Source of the DNA: JBLNDG01 sp050261415
Lineage (GTDB): Bacteria > Bacillota > Clostridia > Lutisporales > Lutisporaceae
Direction: 5' to 3'
Assembly (NCBI GenBank): GCA_050261415.1
Contig: JBLNDG010000009.1
Location: 1-38,545, forward strand
DNA length: 38,545 nucleotides
Under the pieces are notes generated by a model. The model was not told the DNA's origin and did no database searches. It worked only from the letters and a program-made list of their open reading frames with translations. Positions 1 through 8,000 of this stretch are shown piece by piece. Position 1 is the stretch's first letter; the number at the start of each line of letters is the position of its first letter. The translations under genes and the position numbers were made by a program.

Positions 1-190
1 GTACTTCAAATAAAAATACCTCCTTTGGTTGCACCCCGCACGGGTGCATGGATTGAAATTCAGTGGATTCAAGATGCTTACCTCGGAACTGAGTTGCACC
101 CCGCACGGGTGCATGGATTGAAATATACCCCTTTCGGATTTATTTCTTAGTCTTATTAGTTGCACCCCGCACGGGTGTATGGATTGAAAT
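1..190 (+). CRISPR. Trailer end of a type I-C-like CRISPR array
   Basis: Three 32-nt repeats lie at 28-59, 93-124 and 159-190. The spacers are 33 nt (60-92) and 34 nt (125-158), with part of a further spacer at 1-27. Each repeat holds the hairpin GCACCC...GGGTGC and ends in ATTGAAAT, the 5-prime handle typical of type I repeats; the stem resembles I-C repeats. The first two repeats are identical. The third has T for C at 178, which keeps a G-U pair, and no repeat follows it. A degenerate last repeat and the handle orientation mean the array is read left to right with its leader and cas genes off the left edge. No cas gene is in the window. Confidence 0.95.
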
Positions 191-316
191 CTGTGAAGCA
201 TGAACTAGAATTTATTTGTTCAGTAACTCAATAAAGTGGACAAAAATTAAGCCATGTATTCATAAATCCCTCCAAGACTTAATATATTTATACAAAAACC
301 ATGGAGGAGAGCATAT

Positions 317-1057
317 ATGAACAACAATAATTTTGAAAATATTCCTAAGCCCAGGTATGTTAAGGAATATAGAAGATTCGACGATATGTTCAGAATAAGG
401 AAGCATGGGGAGAGAAGCTATATAGACAAACTTCTTCTGCAGTCGTTAATTTCCATTGCTACAGTGGCAGTTGTACTAATTATCAGCAGTATAAATACAG
501 GTATTACAAATACCATATCGGACAGTATAAAAAGTACGATAAACTGGAATGTGAATATCTCAAAAGCCCTGGATACCTTTTCAAACTTCAGGAGTATAAT
601 CCCTGAAACGAAAAAAAATCTCGGAGTATCTGAAGCTTTACCGGAGGAGACAAATGCGGAAGCTGCTTTCATTATGCCGATAGAAGGGGAAGTGACCTCT
701 GAGTTCGGAGAGAGAGTACACCCGGTGTTCAAAACTGTAAAAATGCATACAGGTATAGATATTGACGGAGCTATCGGTACCCCGATAAAGTCCTCAACTC
801 CCGGGAAAGTCAAACAGGTAGGGGAAGATGCAATTAACGGTAAATATATAAGAATTGAAAATGGCATATATGAGGTTGTGTATGCACATTGCTACAAGGT
901 GAATGTTAAAGAGGGGCAATCTGTAAAGCAGGGAGATATAATAGGCGAAGTAGGGGATACGGGACTTGCATCCGGACCGCATCTCCATTTTGAAATCCAT
1001 GAAAACGGTGGAGCCGTAAATCCGCTGGAAAAGCTGGAAAGCGTGCCATTGCAATAA
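317..1057 (+). CDS. spoIVFA: SpoIVFA-like M23 (LytM) membrane protein
   Basis: A 246-aa protein with a cytoplasmic basic N-terminus, one membrane segment at about residues 41-58, a linker, and a C-terminal M23/LytM domain (about 117-240). In sporulating Firmicutes SpoIVFA anchors and inhibits the intramembrane protease SpoIVFB until a mother-cell signal arrives; the gene that follows is SpoIVFB, which settles the name. The M23 zinc ligands look complete: H144 and D148 in HTGID, H191, and the pair H222/H224 in PHLHFE. The domain may therefore bind metal. The ATG is preceded by GGAGGAG at a normal distance. A generic M23 endopeptidase is the alternative, made unlikely by the neighbour. Confidence 0.88.
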   Translation: MNNNNFENIPKPRYVKEYRRFDDMFRIRKHGERSYIDKLLLQSLISIATVAVVLIISSINTGITNTISDSIKSTINWNVNISKALDTFSNFRSIIPETKKNLGVSEALPEETNAEAAFIMPIEGEVTSEFGERVHPVFKTVKMHTGIDIDGAIGTPIKSSTPGKVKQVGEDAINGKYIRIENGIYEVVYAHCYKVNVKEGQSVKQGDIIGEVGDTGLASGPHLHFEIHENGGAVNPLEKLESVPLQ

Positions 1058-1070
1058 GGTAGAGTAAAAT

Positions 1071-1919
1071 ATGGGGGCGTACATTGTGAGGATAAAACTT
1101 AACCCGTTTTTTATCCTTTTTTTGTTCACCAGTTTTATGGCCGGTTGGCTGGTACAGTCTTTGGCTTTATTTGCGAGTGTGCTGCTCCATGAGCTGGGAC
1201 ATGTATATATAGCCAGAATAATGAAAATAGAAGTTTATGAAGTTGAACTGCTGCCATATGGCGGAGTGGCCAGAATGGAAGAAATAGCGAAGTTCGGAGG
1301 CTTTGCTGAAGCCGCGGTTGCAGTTGCAGGACCGGTTACAAGCGGACTCATCGCACTTGTGTGCTATTTTTTCTCTGATATTTCCGCCCTAATAGCGTTT
1401 TGTGCCAGGTGCAACCTAATAATAGGCATATTCAACCTTGTGCCTGTGCTCCCCCTGGATGGGGGTAAAATAGCAAGAAACTTGCTGTTTTTTTTTATGG
1501 GATACAAGCAGGCAACAAGTATGCTGGTTCTTGCAGGAAGATTTGCTTCGATTGCTTTATTGGCTTATAATATTTATGCGCTGAAGTCCGGCGGCAAAAG
1601 CGCAGCGCTTATGATTACTGCGGTTTTTATATACATCGGAACCATAAAAGAAGAAAGGTTTGCTTCTTACTACTACCTTTTAATGAATAACAGCAGAAAA
1701 ACCAGAATGGTGACGAGGGGAAAGATAAGGAAAAGAGTGGTTAAAGCATATGAGCATACAAAAATTAGGGAGGTAATAAATTATTTCAGCCCTGTAACCA
1801 TATGTACAGTATATGTTATTGACTTAGAGGGGAATACTTTGAGAGCACTGGATGAAACAGCTGTTATAAATGGCTTTTTGGAATGCGGATATGAAGGAAT
1901 AATGGGACAGGTGAAATAA
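1071..1919 (+). CDS. spoIVFB: SpoIVFB-like intramembrane metalloprotease (M50)
   Basis: A site-2-protease family enzyme that in Bacillus cleaves pro-sigma-K in the membrane around the forespore. It has several hydrophobic segments, the zinc motif HELGH (H40, E41, H44 from the ATG) and the second motif NLVPVLPLDGG with D130, in the family's usual order and spacing. The C-terminal 70 residues resemble a weak CBS-like regulatory domain, as in other SpoIVFB proteins. It follows spoIVFA by 13 nt, so the two form an operon. Start choice is uncertain: the ATG at 1071 has only a weak AGG upstream, while a GTG at 1086 has GGGGG 7 nt upstream and would give MRIKLNPFF. Confidence 0.9.
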   Translation: MGAYIVRIKLNPFFILFLFTSFMAGWLVQSLALFASVLLHELGHVYIARIMKIEVYEVELLPYGGVARMEEIAKFGGFAEAAVAVAGPVTSGLIALVCYFFSDISALIAFCARCNLIIGIFNLVPVLPLDGGKIARNLLFFFMGYKQATSMLVLAGRFASIALLAYNIYALKSGGKSAALMITAVFIYIGTIKEERFASYYYLLMNNSRKTRMVTRGKIRKRVVKAYEHTKIREVINYFSPVTICTVYVIDLEGNTLRALDETAVINGFLECGYEGIMGQVK

Positions 1920-1988
1920 TATAGTGGAATTTTATGCTTTAATTATGTAATAATATATAGGATAGAGTTTTAAGCGCAGGAGGAGAAA

Positions 1989-3845
1989 ATGAAATACGGA
2001 AGTACAAAAGAATTTATATATGAAGAGCTGCTTTCCAGGGTGGAAAAGCCGGGCAGGTACATAGGCACAGAGTGGAACAGCATACATAAGGACCCGGAAA
2101 GTGCAGGTATCAGGTTTGCTTTTTGTTTCCCTGACGTTTATGAAGTAGGTATGTCGCATTTGGGAATGAAAATATTATATCACCTGCTTAACGACCAGGA
2201 GGACATATTCTGTGAGAGGATATTTGCTCCATGGCCTGATATGGAAGAAGAAATGAGAAAAAACGGTATAAGGCTGTTTGGACTGGAAAGCAGGGATTAT
2301 ATAGATAAATTCGATTTTGTAGGTTTTACCTTACAGTATGAAATGAGCTATACAAATATTGTAAATATGCTGGACCTTGCAGGAATACCCATAAGATCAT
2401 CAGAAAGAAATGACGGACATCCTTTTGTTGTTGCCGGCGGTCCTTGCGCTTATAATCCGGAACCCCTTCATGGGATTGTGGACTTTTTCATGCTTGGGGA
2501 AGGAGAAGAACTCCTTCCGGAGGTTATGGAGCAGTACAGGAAGTGGAAAAAGGCAAAGGGCAGCAGAGAAGAATTTCTTGAGGCAGTTTCGGGAATAAGG
2601 GGGGTTTATGTTCCCTCCTTCTATGATGTAGAATACAACGAAGATAATACATTGAAATCATTTAAGCCGAACAGGGATGGAATTCCCCAAAAGGTCAGGA
2701 AGAGAGTAATAAAAAATCTTAAGAATGCATATTTCCCGGATAAGATAATAGTACCCTTTATAGATATAGTACACGACAGGATAATGCTCGAGATTTTCAG
2801 AGGCTGCACGAGAGGCTGCCGTTTCTGCCAGGCAGGGATGATATACAGGCCCGTGAGGGAAAGAGAAGTGGATGAGCTCATTGAGATTGCAACAAGGCTT
2901 ATAGAAAGCTCAGGGTATGAGGAGATATCACTGTCATCACTGTCTACGAGTGATTTTTCAAAGTTAAATGAGCTTGTAGAGAAGCTTGTATCAAAGTATG
3001 AAAGCAAAAAGATAGGACTGTCGTTTCCTTCCCTCAGGATAGATTCCTTTTCTCTGAAGATGATACAAGAGGTGCAGAAAATAAGAAAGAGCGGCCTTAC
3101 ATTTGCTCCTGAGGCCGGTACGCAAAGGCTGAGGGACGTCATAAACAAGGGTGTAGATGAGCAGGATCTCATGAATTCTGTCGGGGCAGCCTTTGAGACG
3201 GGCTACAGCAATCTGAAGCTGTACTTTATGATCGGGCTTCCTACAGAAACCATGGAAGATATACAGGGTATAGCGGACCTGACCTTTAAGGTTGTGAATA
3301 GATATTTTGAGGTGCCGAAGGAAAAGCGGGGCAAGGGACTGAATGTTACGGCAAGTGCTTCTTCCTTTGTACCGAAACCCTTCACTCCCTTCCAATGGGA
3401 ACCCCAGGACAATATAGAAACTCTGATTGAGAAACAGAGATATCTTCAGAAGGCGATAAAGAAAAAACAGATTACCTTCAACTGGCATGAGCCTTATATA
3501 AGCTTTATGGAAGCAGTCTTTGCAAGAGGGGACAGGAGAAGCTGCGATGTTCTTATAAAAGCCTGGGAGCTTGGTTGTAAGTTTGACGGCTGGGATCAAT
3601 ACTTCAAGTTTGATACATGGATGAAGGCCTTTGCTGAGACCGGGATTGATCCTGAGTTCTATGCATTAAGGCGAAGGGAGCTTGATGAGCTGCTGCCGTG
3701 GGATCATATCGATGTAGGGGTAACAAAGAAGTATCTCAGGAGCGAGTACAAAAAAGCGCAAAAAGGCGAGCTGACAAGGGATTGTAGGGTTGCCTGCACC
3801 GGTTGCGGTATAAATCTTTTGGAAGAAGGCGGTGTATGCAAATGA
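1989..3845 (+). CDS. B12-binding domain radical SAM protein (TIGR03960 family)
   Basis: A 618-aa protein of the family in which an N-terminal cobalamin-binding-like domain (about 35-200) precedes a radical SAM core. The cluster motif CTRGCRFC (C273, C277, C280) fits CX3CX2C. The C-terminus ends in a cysteine-rich tail (CRVACTGCG) that may hold a second metal site. The ATG follows AGGAGGAG. In many clostridia this gene is paired with a DUF2344 gene and sits just before RNase G and rplU, exactly as here, suggesting a role in RNA or ribosome modification. The reaction is not known to me. Confidence 0.9.
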   Translation: MKYGSTKEFIYEELLSRVEKPGRYIGTEWNSIHKDPESAGIRFAFCFPDVYEVGMSHLGMKILYHLLNDQEDIFCERIFAPWPDMEEEMRKNGIRLFGLESRDYIDKFDFVGFTLQYEMSYTNIVNMLDLAGIPIRSSERNDGHPFVVAGGPCAYNPEPLHGIVDFFMLGEGEELLPEVMEQYRKWKKAKGSREEFLEAVSGIRGVYVPSFYDVEYNEDNTLKSFKPNRDGIPQKVRKRVIKNLKNAYFPDKIIVPFIDIVHDRIMLEIFRGCTRGCRFCQAGMIYRPVREREVDELIEIATRLIESSGYEEISLSSLSTSDFSKLNELVEKLVSKYESKKIGLSFPSLRIDSFSLKMIQEVQKIRKSGLTFAPEAGTQRLRDVINKGVDEQDLMNSVGAAFETGYSNLKLYFMIGLPTETMEDIQGIADLTFKVVNRYFEVPKEKRGKGLNVTASASSFVPKPFTPFQWEPQDNIETLIEKQRYLQKAIKKKQITFNWHEPYISFMEAVFARGDRRSCDVLIKAWELGCKFDGWDQYFKFDTWMKAFAETGIDPEFYALRRRELDELLPWDHIDVGVTKKYLRSEYKKAQKGELTRDCRVACTGCGINLLEEGGVCK

Positions 3846-4549
3846 TGAATGTACGTTTGAAATTCACCAAAGGTAATGAAGTTAAATATATTTCGCATCT
3901 TGATCTGATGCGTACTTTCCAAAGGGCAATAAGGCGCACTGATATTCCTGTTGCATACAGCGCAGGATTTAATCCGCATCAGGAGATTTCCTTCGGGGCA
4001 CCATTGTCTCTTGGCGTAGTCAGTAATGCAGAATATATAGATATCAAACTGGCCGAAGATATGGATATAAAAGAGCTTCAGAGGCGTTTAAACGGTTCTA
4101 TGCCTGCGGGAATCAGTATTACAGGAGGAGCGGTGCTTCCTGAACATGCTAAAAGCGCAATGGCTATTGTAACTCACGCCAGGTATAATATCAGACTTAT
4201 TGTGGAAGGTATTGACAAGCAGAGGTTAGATAAAGCCATAGAGGATTTTTTGAAACAAGAACAGATCAACGTAATGAAAGAACAGCCGAAAAAAGAATTT
4301 AAGCTTAAGGAAATTGATATAAAACCGATGATAATTACAATGGATAATATTGATTCAAAGGGTGATGAGTATTTTCTGGAGTGTCTGCTGCAGAGTGGAA
4401 GCAAGGCAAACCTTAAGCCCGAGCTTTTGGTAGTGGCATTTAAGGATTATACAGGTTATAATATTAAAGGGGTTAGGATTGTTAGAGAAGAATTGTATGC
4501 AGAGAAGGACGGTAAATTATTGGATTTACTGGAATATGAAAAACGTTAG
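3842..4549 (+). CDS. DUF2344 protein (TIGR03936 family), partner of the radical SAM protein
   Basis: About 235 aa. The ATG at 3842 overlaps the upstream stop (ATGA), with AAGGCGG at 3826-3832 as ribosome binding site, so the two genes are translationally coupled. In-frame starts further upstream lie inside the radical SAM gene and lack a ribosome binding site. The N-terminus (RLKFTKGNEVKYISHLDLMR) is typical of this family, which in other genomes is sometimes fused to the radical SAM partner. Function is unknown; coupling implies a complex or a shared substrate. Confidence 0.88.
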   Translation: MMNVRLKFTKGNEVKYISHLDLMRTFQRAIRRTDIPVAYSAGFNPHQEISFGAPLSLGVVSNAEYIDIKLAEDMDIKELQRRLNGSMPAGISITGGAVLPEHAKSAMAIVTHARYNIRLIVEGIDKQRLDKAIEDFLKQEQINVMKEQPKKEFKLKEIDIKPMIITMDNIDSKGDEYFLECLLQSGSKANLKPELLVVAFKDYTGYNIKGVRIVREELYAEKDGKLLDLLEYEKR

Positions 4550-4586
4550 TGTCCCGGATATTTTTATTTGACGAAGGGGTATTTAT

Positions 4587-6110
4587 ATGAAGGAGATAAT
4601 TATAGATGTAGGTTCAAGCCAAACAAGGGTGGCCTTGCTGGAAAATAAGGAGCTTACGGAAATCTATATAGAAAGGCAAAGCAGCGAAAGGATCACAGGA
4701 AATATATATAAAGGGAAGGTGGAAAATGTACTTCCCGGAATGCAAGCTGCTTTTATTGACATTGGTTTGGACAAGAATGCCTTCCTTTATGTTAAAGATG
4801 CCCTTCCTAATACCTATTTTGACGAAGACGATGACTATACCGATTCATCACAATACAAGGATTATCAAATAGACGAACTTTTAAAAGCCGGACAGGAAAT
4901 AATGGTACAGGTAATGAAAGAGCCAATCGACAGCAAGGGTGCCAGAGTAACCACGCACATTACGCTTCCCGGAAGGTTTATAGTCCTGATGCCGACAGTG
5001 GAGTATATCGGAATATCCAGGCGTATTGAGAAAGAAGAGGAAAGAGAAAGACTCAAAAAAATCGCAGAAGAATTGAAGCCGAAGGGTATGGGACTTATAA
5101 TCAGGACAGCTGCAGAAGACTGCACTGCTGAGGACATGGAAAACGATATTAATTTTTTGTTAAAACTTTGGGATAATATAAAGCATAAGCAAAAGTCCGG
5201 AGTTACGCCGAGAATCGTACATAAGGACATAAATATAGTTTACAGGACTGTCAGGGACATGTTTACAAAGGATATAGACAGGCTGGCAATAAACAACAAG
5301 GAGCACTACGAAAAGATAGTGGAACTGGTCGGGCTTATATCACCTCCGATCAAAGACAGAGTTGAGTATTTTAATAAGAGCTATGATATTTTTGAGTACT
5401 ACCAGGTAGAACCTCAAATGAGCAAAATTATAAACCGGAAGGTATGGCTCAAGTGCGGGGGCTATATTGTAATTGACCAGACGGAAGCTTTGACCTCTAT
5501 TGATGTCAATACAGGGAAATTTGTAGGTACTGTGGACCTCAAGGACACTGTGCTTAAGACCAATATCGAGGCAGCCCGTGAAATTGCCAAGCAGCTTAGA
5601 CTCAGAGACATCGGAGGCATAATAATAGTAGATTTTATTGATATGCCGGATAAAGAGCATGAAAATGTTGTGATGGAAGCGCTTAAGAATGCCCTTAAGA
5701 GGGACCGGACAAGGACAAATGTGCTTGGCATGACTCAACTCGGACTCATGGAAATGACAAGGAAAAAGGTAAGGCAGAGGATTGAAAATGTACTTTTGGC
5801 GCCTTGCCCATACTGCAAAGGAGAAGGCAGGATACTGTCCAGCGAAACGGTAATAAAAAAAATTGAAAAAGAAGTAAAGAATATATTTTTCAGTGCTCAT
5901 CCGGCGGCAGTGTTTGTTGAAATCCATCCGGATGTAGAGGAACTGATAAATTATTATATCGATGAAGACCTTATAGAATTGGGAAGACAGTATAAAAAAC
6001 CGATATTCATAAGGACTTCACAAGCTTTACATAGGGAAGAGTATGTCGTAAAAGCTCTGGATGCTGCTGAAACAGAAAAATTGAGGCAGCAAAGCTGCAG
6101 GGAGATTTGA
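4587..6110 (+). CDS. rng: Ribonuclease G/E family endoribonuclease
   Basis: A 507-aa single-strand endoribonuclease of the RNase E/G family, acting in rRNA maturation and mRNA decay. Visible parts are an N-terminal S1-like RNA-binding domain (about 35-115), the catalytic Mg2+ ligands D306 (SIDVNTG) and D349 (IIIVDFIDMP), and the Zn-link C407-P-Y-C410. The length matches RNase G rather than the much longer RNase E, and no degradosome scaffold follows. It lies between the radical SAM/DUF2344 pair and the L21 operon, a common clostridial order. Confidence 0.95.
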   Translation: MKEIIIDVGSSQTRVALLENKELTEIYIERQSSERITGNIYKGKVENVLPGMQAAFIDIGLDKNAFLYVKDALPNTYFDEDDDYTDSSQYKDYQIDELLKAGQEIMVQVMKEPIDSKGARVTTHITLPGRFIVLMPTVEYIGISRRIEKEEERERLKKIAEELKPKGMGLIIRTAAEDCTAEDMENDINFLLKLWDNIKHKQKSGVTPRIVHKDINIVYRTVRDMFTKDIDRLAINNKEHYEKIVELVGLISPPIKDRVEYFNKSYDIFEYYQVEPQMSKIINRKVWLKCGGYIVIDQTEALTSIDVNTGKFVGTVDLKDTVLKTNIEAAREIAKQLRLRDIGGIIIVDFIDMPDKEHENVVMEALKNALKRDRTRTNVLGMTQLGLMEMTRKKVRQRIENVLLAPCPYCKGEGRILSSETVIKKIEKEVKNIFFSAHPAAVFVEIHPDVEELINYYIDEDLIELGRQYKKPIFIRTSQALHREEYVVKALDAAETEKLRQQSCREI

Positions 6111-6116
6111 ATAGAT

Positions 6117-6145
6117 TTGACAAACATAGTATGATATGATAACAT
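6117..6145 (+). promoter_or_regulatory. Probable sigma-A promoter of the rplU operon
   Basis: TTGACA at 6117-6122, a 17-nt spacer and TAACAT at 6140-6145. The -35 is perfect and the -10 matches 4 of 6. It lies just downstream of the rng stop and upstream of a structured leader. Confidence 0.55.
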
Positions 6146-6154
6146 ATATTGACG

Positions 6155-6226
6155 TAGGCGTATCCGCTCGAATCGGGTTTTAAAATTTTTACCTAGACTT
6201 CGGCGAGACTTATTTATGAGGAGGTG
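6155..6226 (+). promoter_or_regulatory. Candidate ribosomal protein L21 leader RNA
   Basis: The 5-prime untranslated region of rplU contains short complementary blocks, for example CTCG near 6169 with CGAG near 6203 and TAGG near 6161 with CCTA near 6191, and ends at the ribosome binding site AGGAGGTG (6219-6226). Firmicutes often carry an autoregulatory L21 leader at this position. The assignment rests on position and partial pairing; a covariance-model match was not tested. Confidence 0.5.
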
Positions 6227-6233
6227 TAGCCTA

Positions 6234-6545
6234 GTGTATGCAATAATAAAGACTGGCGGCAAGCAGTACATGGTTAACGAAGGAGACATGTTGACCGTTG
6301 AAAAGCTTGATGTAGAGTCAGGTGCAAAGGTTTTGTTTGAAGAAGTTCTTGCTGTAGGAAATGATGGAGACCTTCGGGTAGGAAATCCGGTAGTTGCAGG
6401 TGCCAAGGTTGAAGCTACAGCTATCGAAAACGGCAGAACAAAGAAGGTAACTGTTTTTAAGTATAAGCCTAAAAAGGATTACAGAAAGAAACAGGGCCAC
6501 AGACAGCCATTTACAAAGGTTAAAATTGACAAAATCAATGCTTAA
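6234..6545 (+). CDS. rplU: 50S ribosomal protein L21
   Basis: A 103-aa protein beginning YAIIKTGGKQY and ending in KVKIDKINA, a full-length bL21, which binds 23S rRNA. The start is the GTG at 6234, with AGGAGGTG 7 nt upstream. An in-frame ATG at 6216 overlaps the ribosome binding site itself and would add six atypical residues, so I reject it. First gene of the rplU-prp-rpmA cluster. Confidence 0.97.
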   Translation: MYAIIKTGGKQYMVNEGDMLTVEKLDVESGAKVLFEEVLAVGNDGDLRVGNPVVAGAKVEATAIENGRTKKVTVFKYKPKKDYRKKQGHRQPFTKVKIDKINA

Positions 6546-6569
6546 ATTTAAAATGTTTGGTTTAATGCA

Positions 6570-6905
6570 ATGATAAAAGTAGAAATCTATAAATCCCATG
6601 AAGGTAATATAACAGGTTATTTTGTGGAAGGGCATGCTAAGCATGAGGGAAAGTACTATGATGTTGTGTGCAGTGCAGTATCAGCGCTTACTCAAACTGC
6701 AGCCCTCGGGTTAAATAATGTTCTCAATATTGGAATTGAATTTGCAATGTGGGAAGGATGTCTTTTATGCAAAATTCCATGTTTATCTTCAGATATTGTA
6801 AGGGATAAGGCATCAGCAATACTTGAAACAATGCTGATCGGACTAAAAAAGATTGAAGAAGAGTATGCAGATTATATAGAGGTCATGGAAAAAGAGGAGG
6901 TGTAA
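6570..6905 (+). CDS. prp: Ribosomal-processing cysteine protease Prp (YsxB family)
   Basis: A 111-aa protein with the Prp catalytic pair in context: a histidine in GHAKHEGKYYDVVCSAVS and the cysteine of VVCSAVSAL. In Firmicutes Prp removes a short N-terminal extension from ribosomal protein L27, encoded by the next gene. The position between rplU and rpmA is the conserved one. Here the neighbouring L27 has no extension to remove, so the substrate is unclear. Confidence 0.92.
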   Translation: MIKVEIYKSHEGNITGYFVEGHAKHEGKYYDVVCSAVSALTQTAALGLNNVLNIGIEFAMWEGCLLCKIPCLSSDIVRDKASAILETMLIGLKKIEEEYADYIEVMEKEEV

Positions 6906-6908
6906 TTC

Positions 6909-7166
6909 ATGGCACATAAGAAAGGTGTAGGTAGCTCAAGAAACGGCAGAGACAGCCAATCACAGAGACTCGGAACAAAAAGAGCTGACGGACAGTTGGT
7001 TCTTGCTGGAAATATACTTGTAAGACAGAGAGGAACAAAAATCCATCCTGGGAATAATGTTGGAATAGGTAAGGATGATACATTGTTCTCACTTGTTGAG
7101 GGTGTTGTAAAGTTTGAACGTAAAGGTAGAGACAAGAAACAGGTTAGCGTATATCCGGTTGCATAA
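6909..7166 (+). CDS. rpmA: 50S ribosomal protein L27 without an N-terminal extension
   Basis: An 85-aa bL27 starting MAHKKGVGSSRNGRDS and ending RKGRDKKQVSVYPVA. Its N-terminus reaches the peptidyl transferase centre. Most Firmicutes L27 proteins start with an extra leader ending in a motif like LQFFA that Prp cleaves. Here the ATG directly precedes AHKKG, the form normally produced by cleavage. An in-frame TAA (the prp stop, 6903-6905) lies one codon upstream, so no longer start exists. The ribosome binding site is GGAGGTG at about 6896-6902. Confidence 0.97.
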   Translation: MAHKKGVGSSRNGRDSQSQRLGTKRADGQLVLAGNILVRQRGTKIHPGNNVGIGKDDTLFSLVEGVVKFERKGRDKKQVSVYPVA

Positions 7167-7183
7167 TAACAGATTGAAATTTT

Positions 7184-7212
7184 AAAGGTACGTCAAACGT
7201 ACCTTTATTTTT
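7184..7212 (+). terminator. Intrinsic terminator after rpmA
   Basis: Nine-base stem AAAGGTACG (7184-7192) with CGTACCTTT (7198-7206), a 5-nt loop, then ATTTTT. It separates the ribosomal protein genes from the Spo0B-like gene, which may depend on read-through or its own promoter. Confidence 0.85.
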
Positions 7213-7278
7213 AATCATTTTGCATCCATTATATTCATGCAGAGGAATAAATCTCCGGTTGGATGGGAGAGATTATTT

Positions 7279-7974
7279 ATGAAAAAAGGAAAAGACAGCA
7301 GACACTGCAGTCTGGACATCAACTGTAAAAACTGCGAACTGATTGAAGCAGAGAAAGAAAATTCTATAGATGTATTAAAAGCTCATCTGAGTGAACAAAG
7401 ACATGACTTTTTCAACCTGTTGCAGGTGCTTTACGGGTATACCCAGCTTAAAAAATCCGACAAGGTCCTCGAACAAATAAAGATATACTGCAAAAAAATG
7501 GAGAACATAGGAAGGGTTTATAACAGTAAATGCATAAAACTGGCTGATTTACTTTACACTAAGGAGAAGGAAGCGGCTAGTGTGGATATGAATTTTGAAG
7601 TCAATGTGGACATGAGCTTTGATCCTGTAGTCAGGATGCTTGAAAACGAAAATATCCTGCATGCAGTTGACTTGCTGACCTCAAACTTTTTTTACAACTT
7701 GTATGAAAAGGGTTATAGAAATTCTACTGTAGTATATAATTTAAAGGAAGATACCGATAGTTTCAATATGGAAATATACTGCAAAGAAATGAGGGAAGGC
7801 GGGATGGAGCCGTTTCCCTTTGAAATCGGGGATGAAGAGATATATTGGAGAAAAATATCCAGAAGTATTATAAGCCTTGGCAATATAGCAAAGTATTGCA
7901 GGAAAAGCAGACTTGAGACAAATTATACAAAGGGGGATTCTTCATTTGTGTTAAGAATTCCCAAACATACATAG
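7279..7974 (+). CDS. Spo0B-like phosphotransferase/sensor kinase-type protein
   Basis: About 231 aa. Residues 35-60 form a helix with QRHDFFNLLQVLYGYTQL around H42, closely matching the phospho-accepting helix of Spo0B and Spo0B-type sensor kinases. The C-terminal half resembles a reduced ATPase-like fold with no clear ATP-binding boxes, as in Spo0B. The position between rpmA and obg is that of spo0B in Bacillus subtilis. In Bacillus it carries phosphate from Spo0F to Spo0A. The N-terminus has an extra cysteine cluster (C10, C16, C19). I chose the ATG at 7279, with GGGAGA 8 nt upstream, over the ATG at 7237, which has none. Confidence 0.75.
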   Translation: MKKGKDSRHCSLDINCKNCELIEAEKENSIDVLKAHLSEQRHDFFNLLQVLYGYTQLKKSDKVLEQIKIYCKKMENIGRVYNSKCIKLADLLYTKEKEAASVDMNFEVNVDMSFDPVVRMLENENILHAVDLLTSNFFYNLYEKGYRNSTVVYNLKEDTDSFNMEIYCKEMREGGMEPFPFEIGDEEIYWRKISRSIISLGNIAKYCRKSRLETNYTKGDSSFVLRIPKHT

Positions 7975-8000
7975 AGCAAAGGTATACTTGAGGTGAAGAC

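Noticed and set aside
6216..6233. Longer L21 start at ATG 6216
   Set aside because: The ATG overlaps the AGGAGGTG ribosome binding site used by the GTG at 6234, and the added residues do not fit L21.
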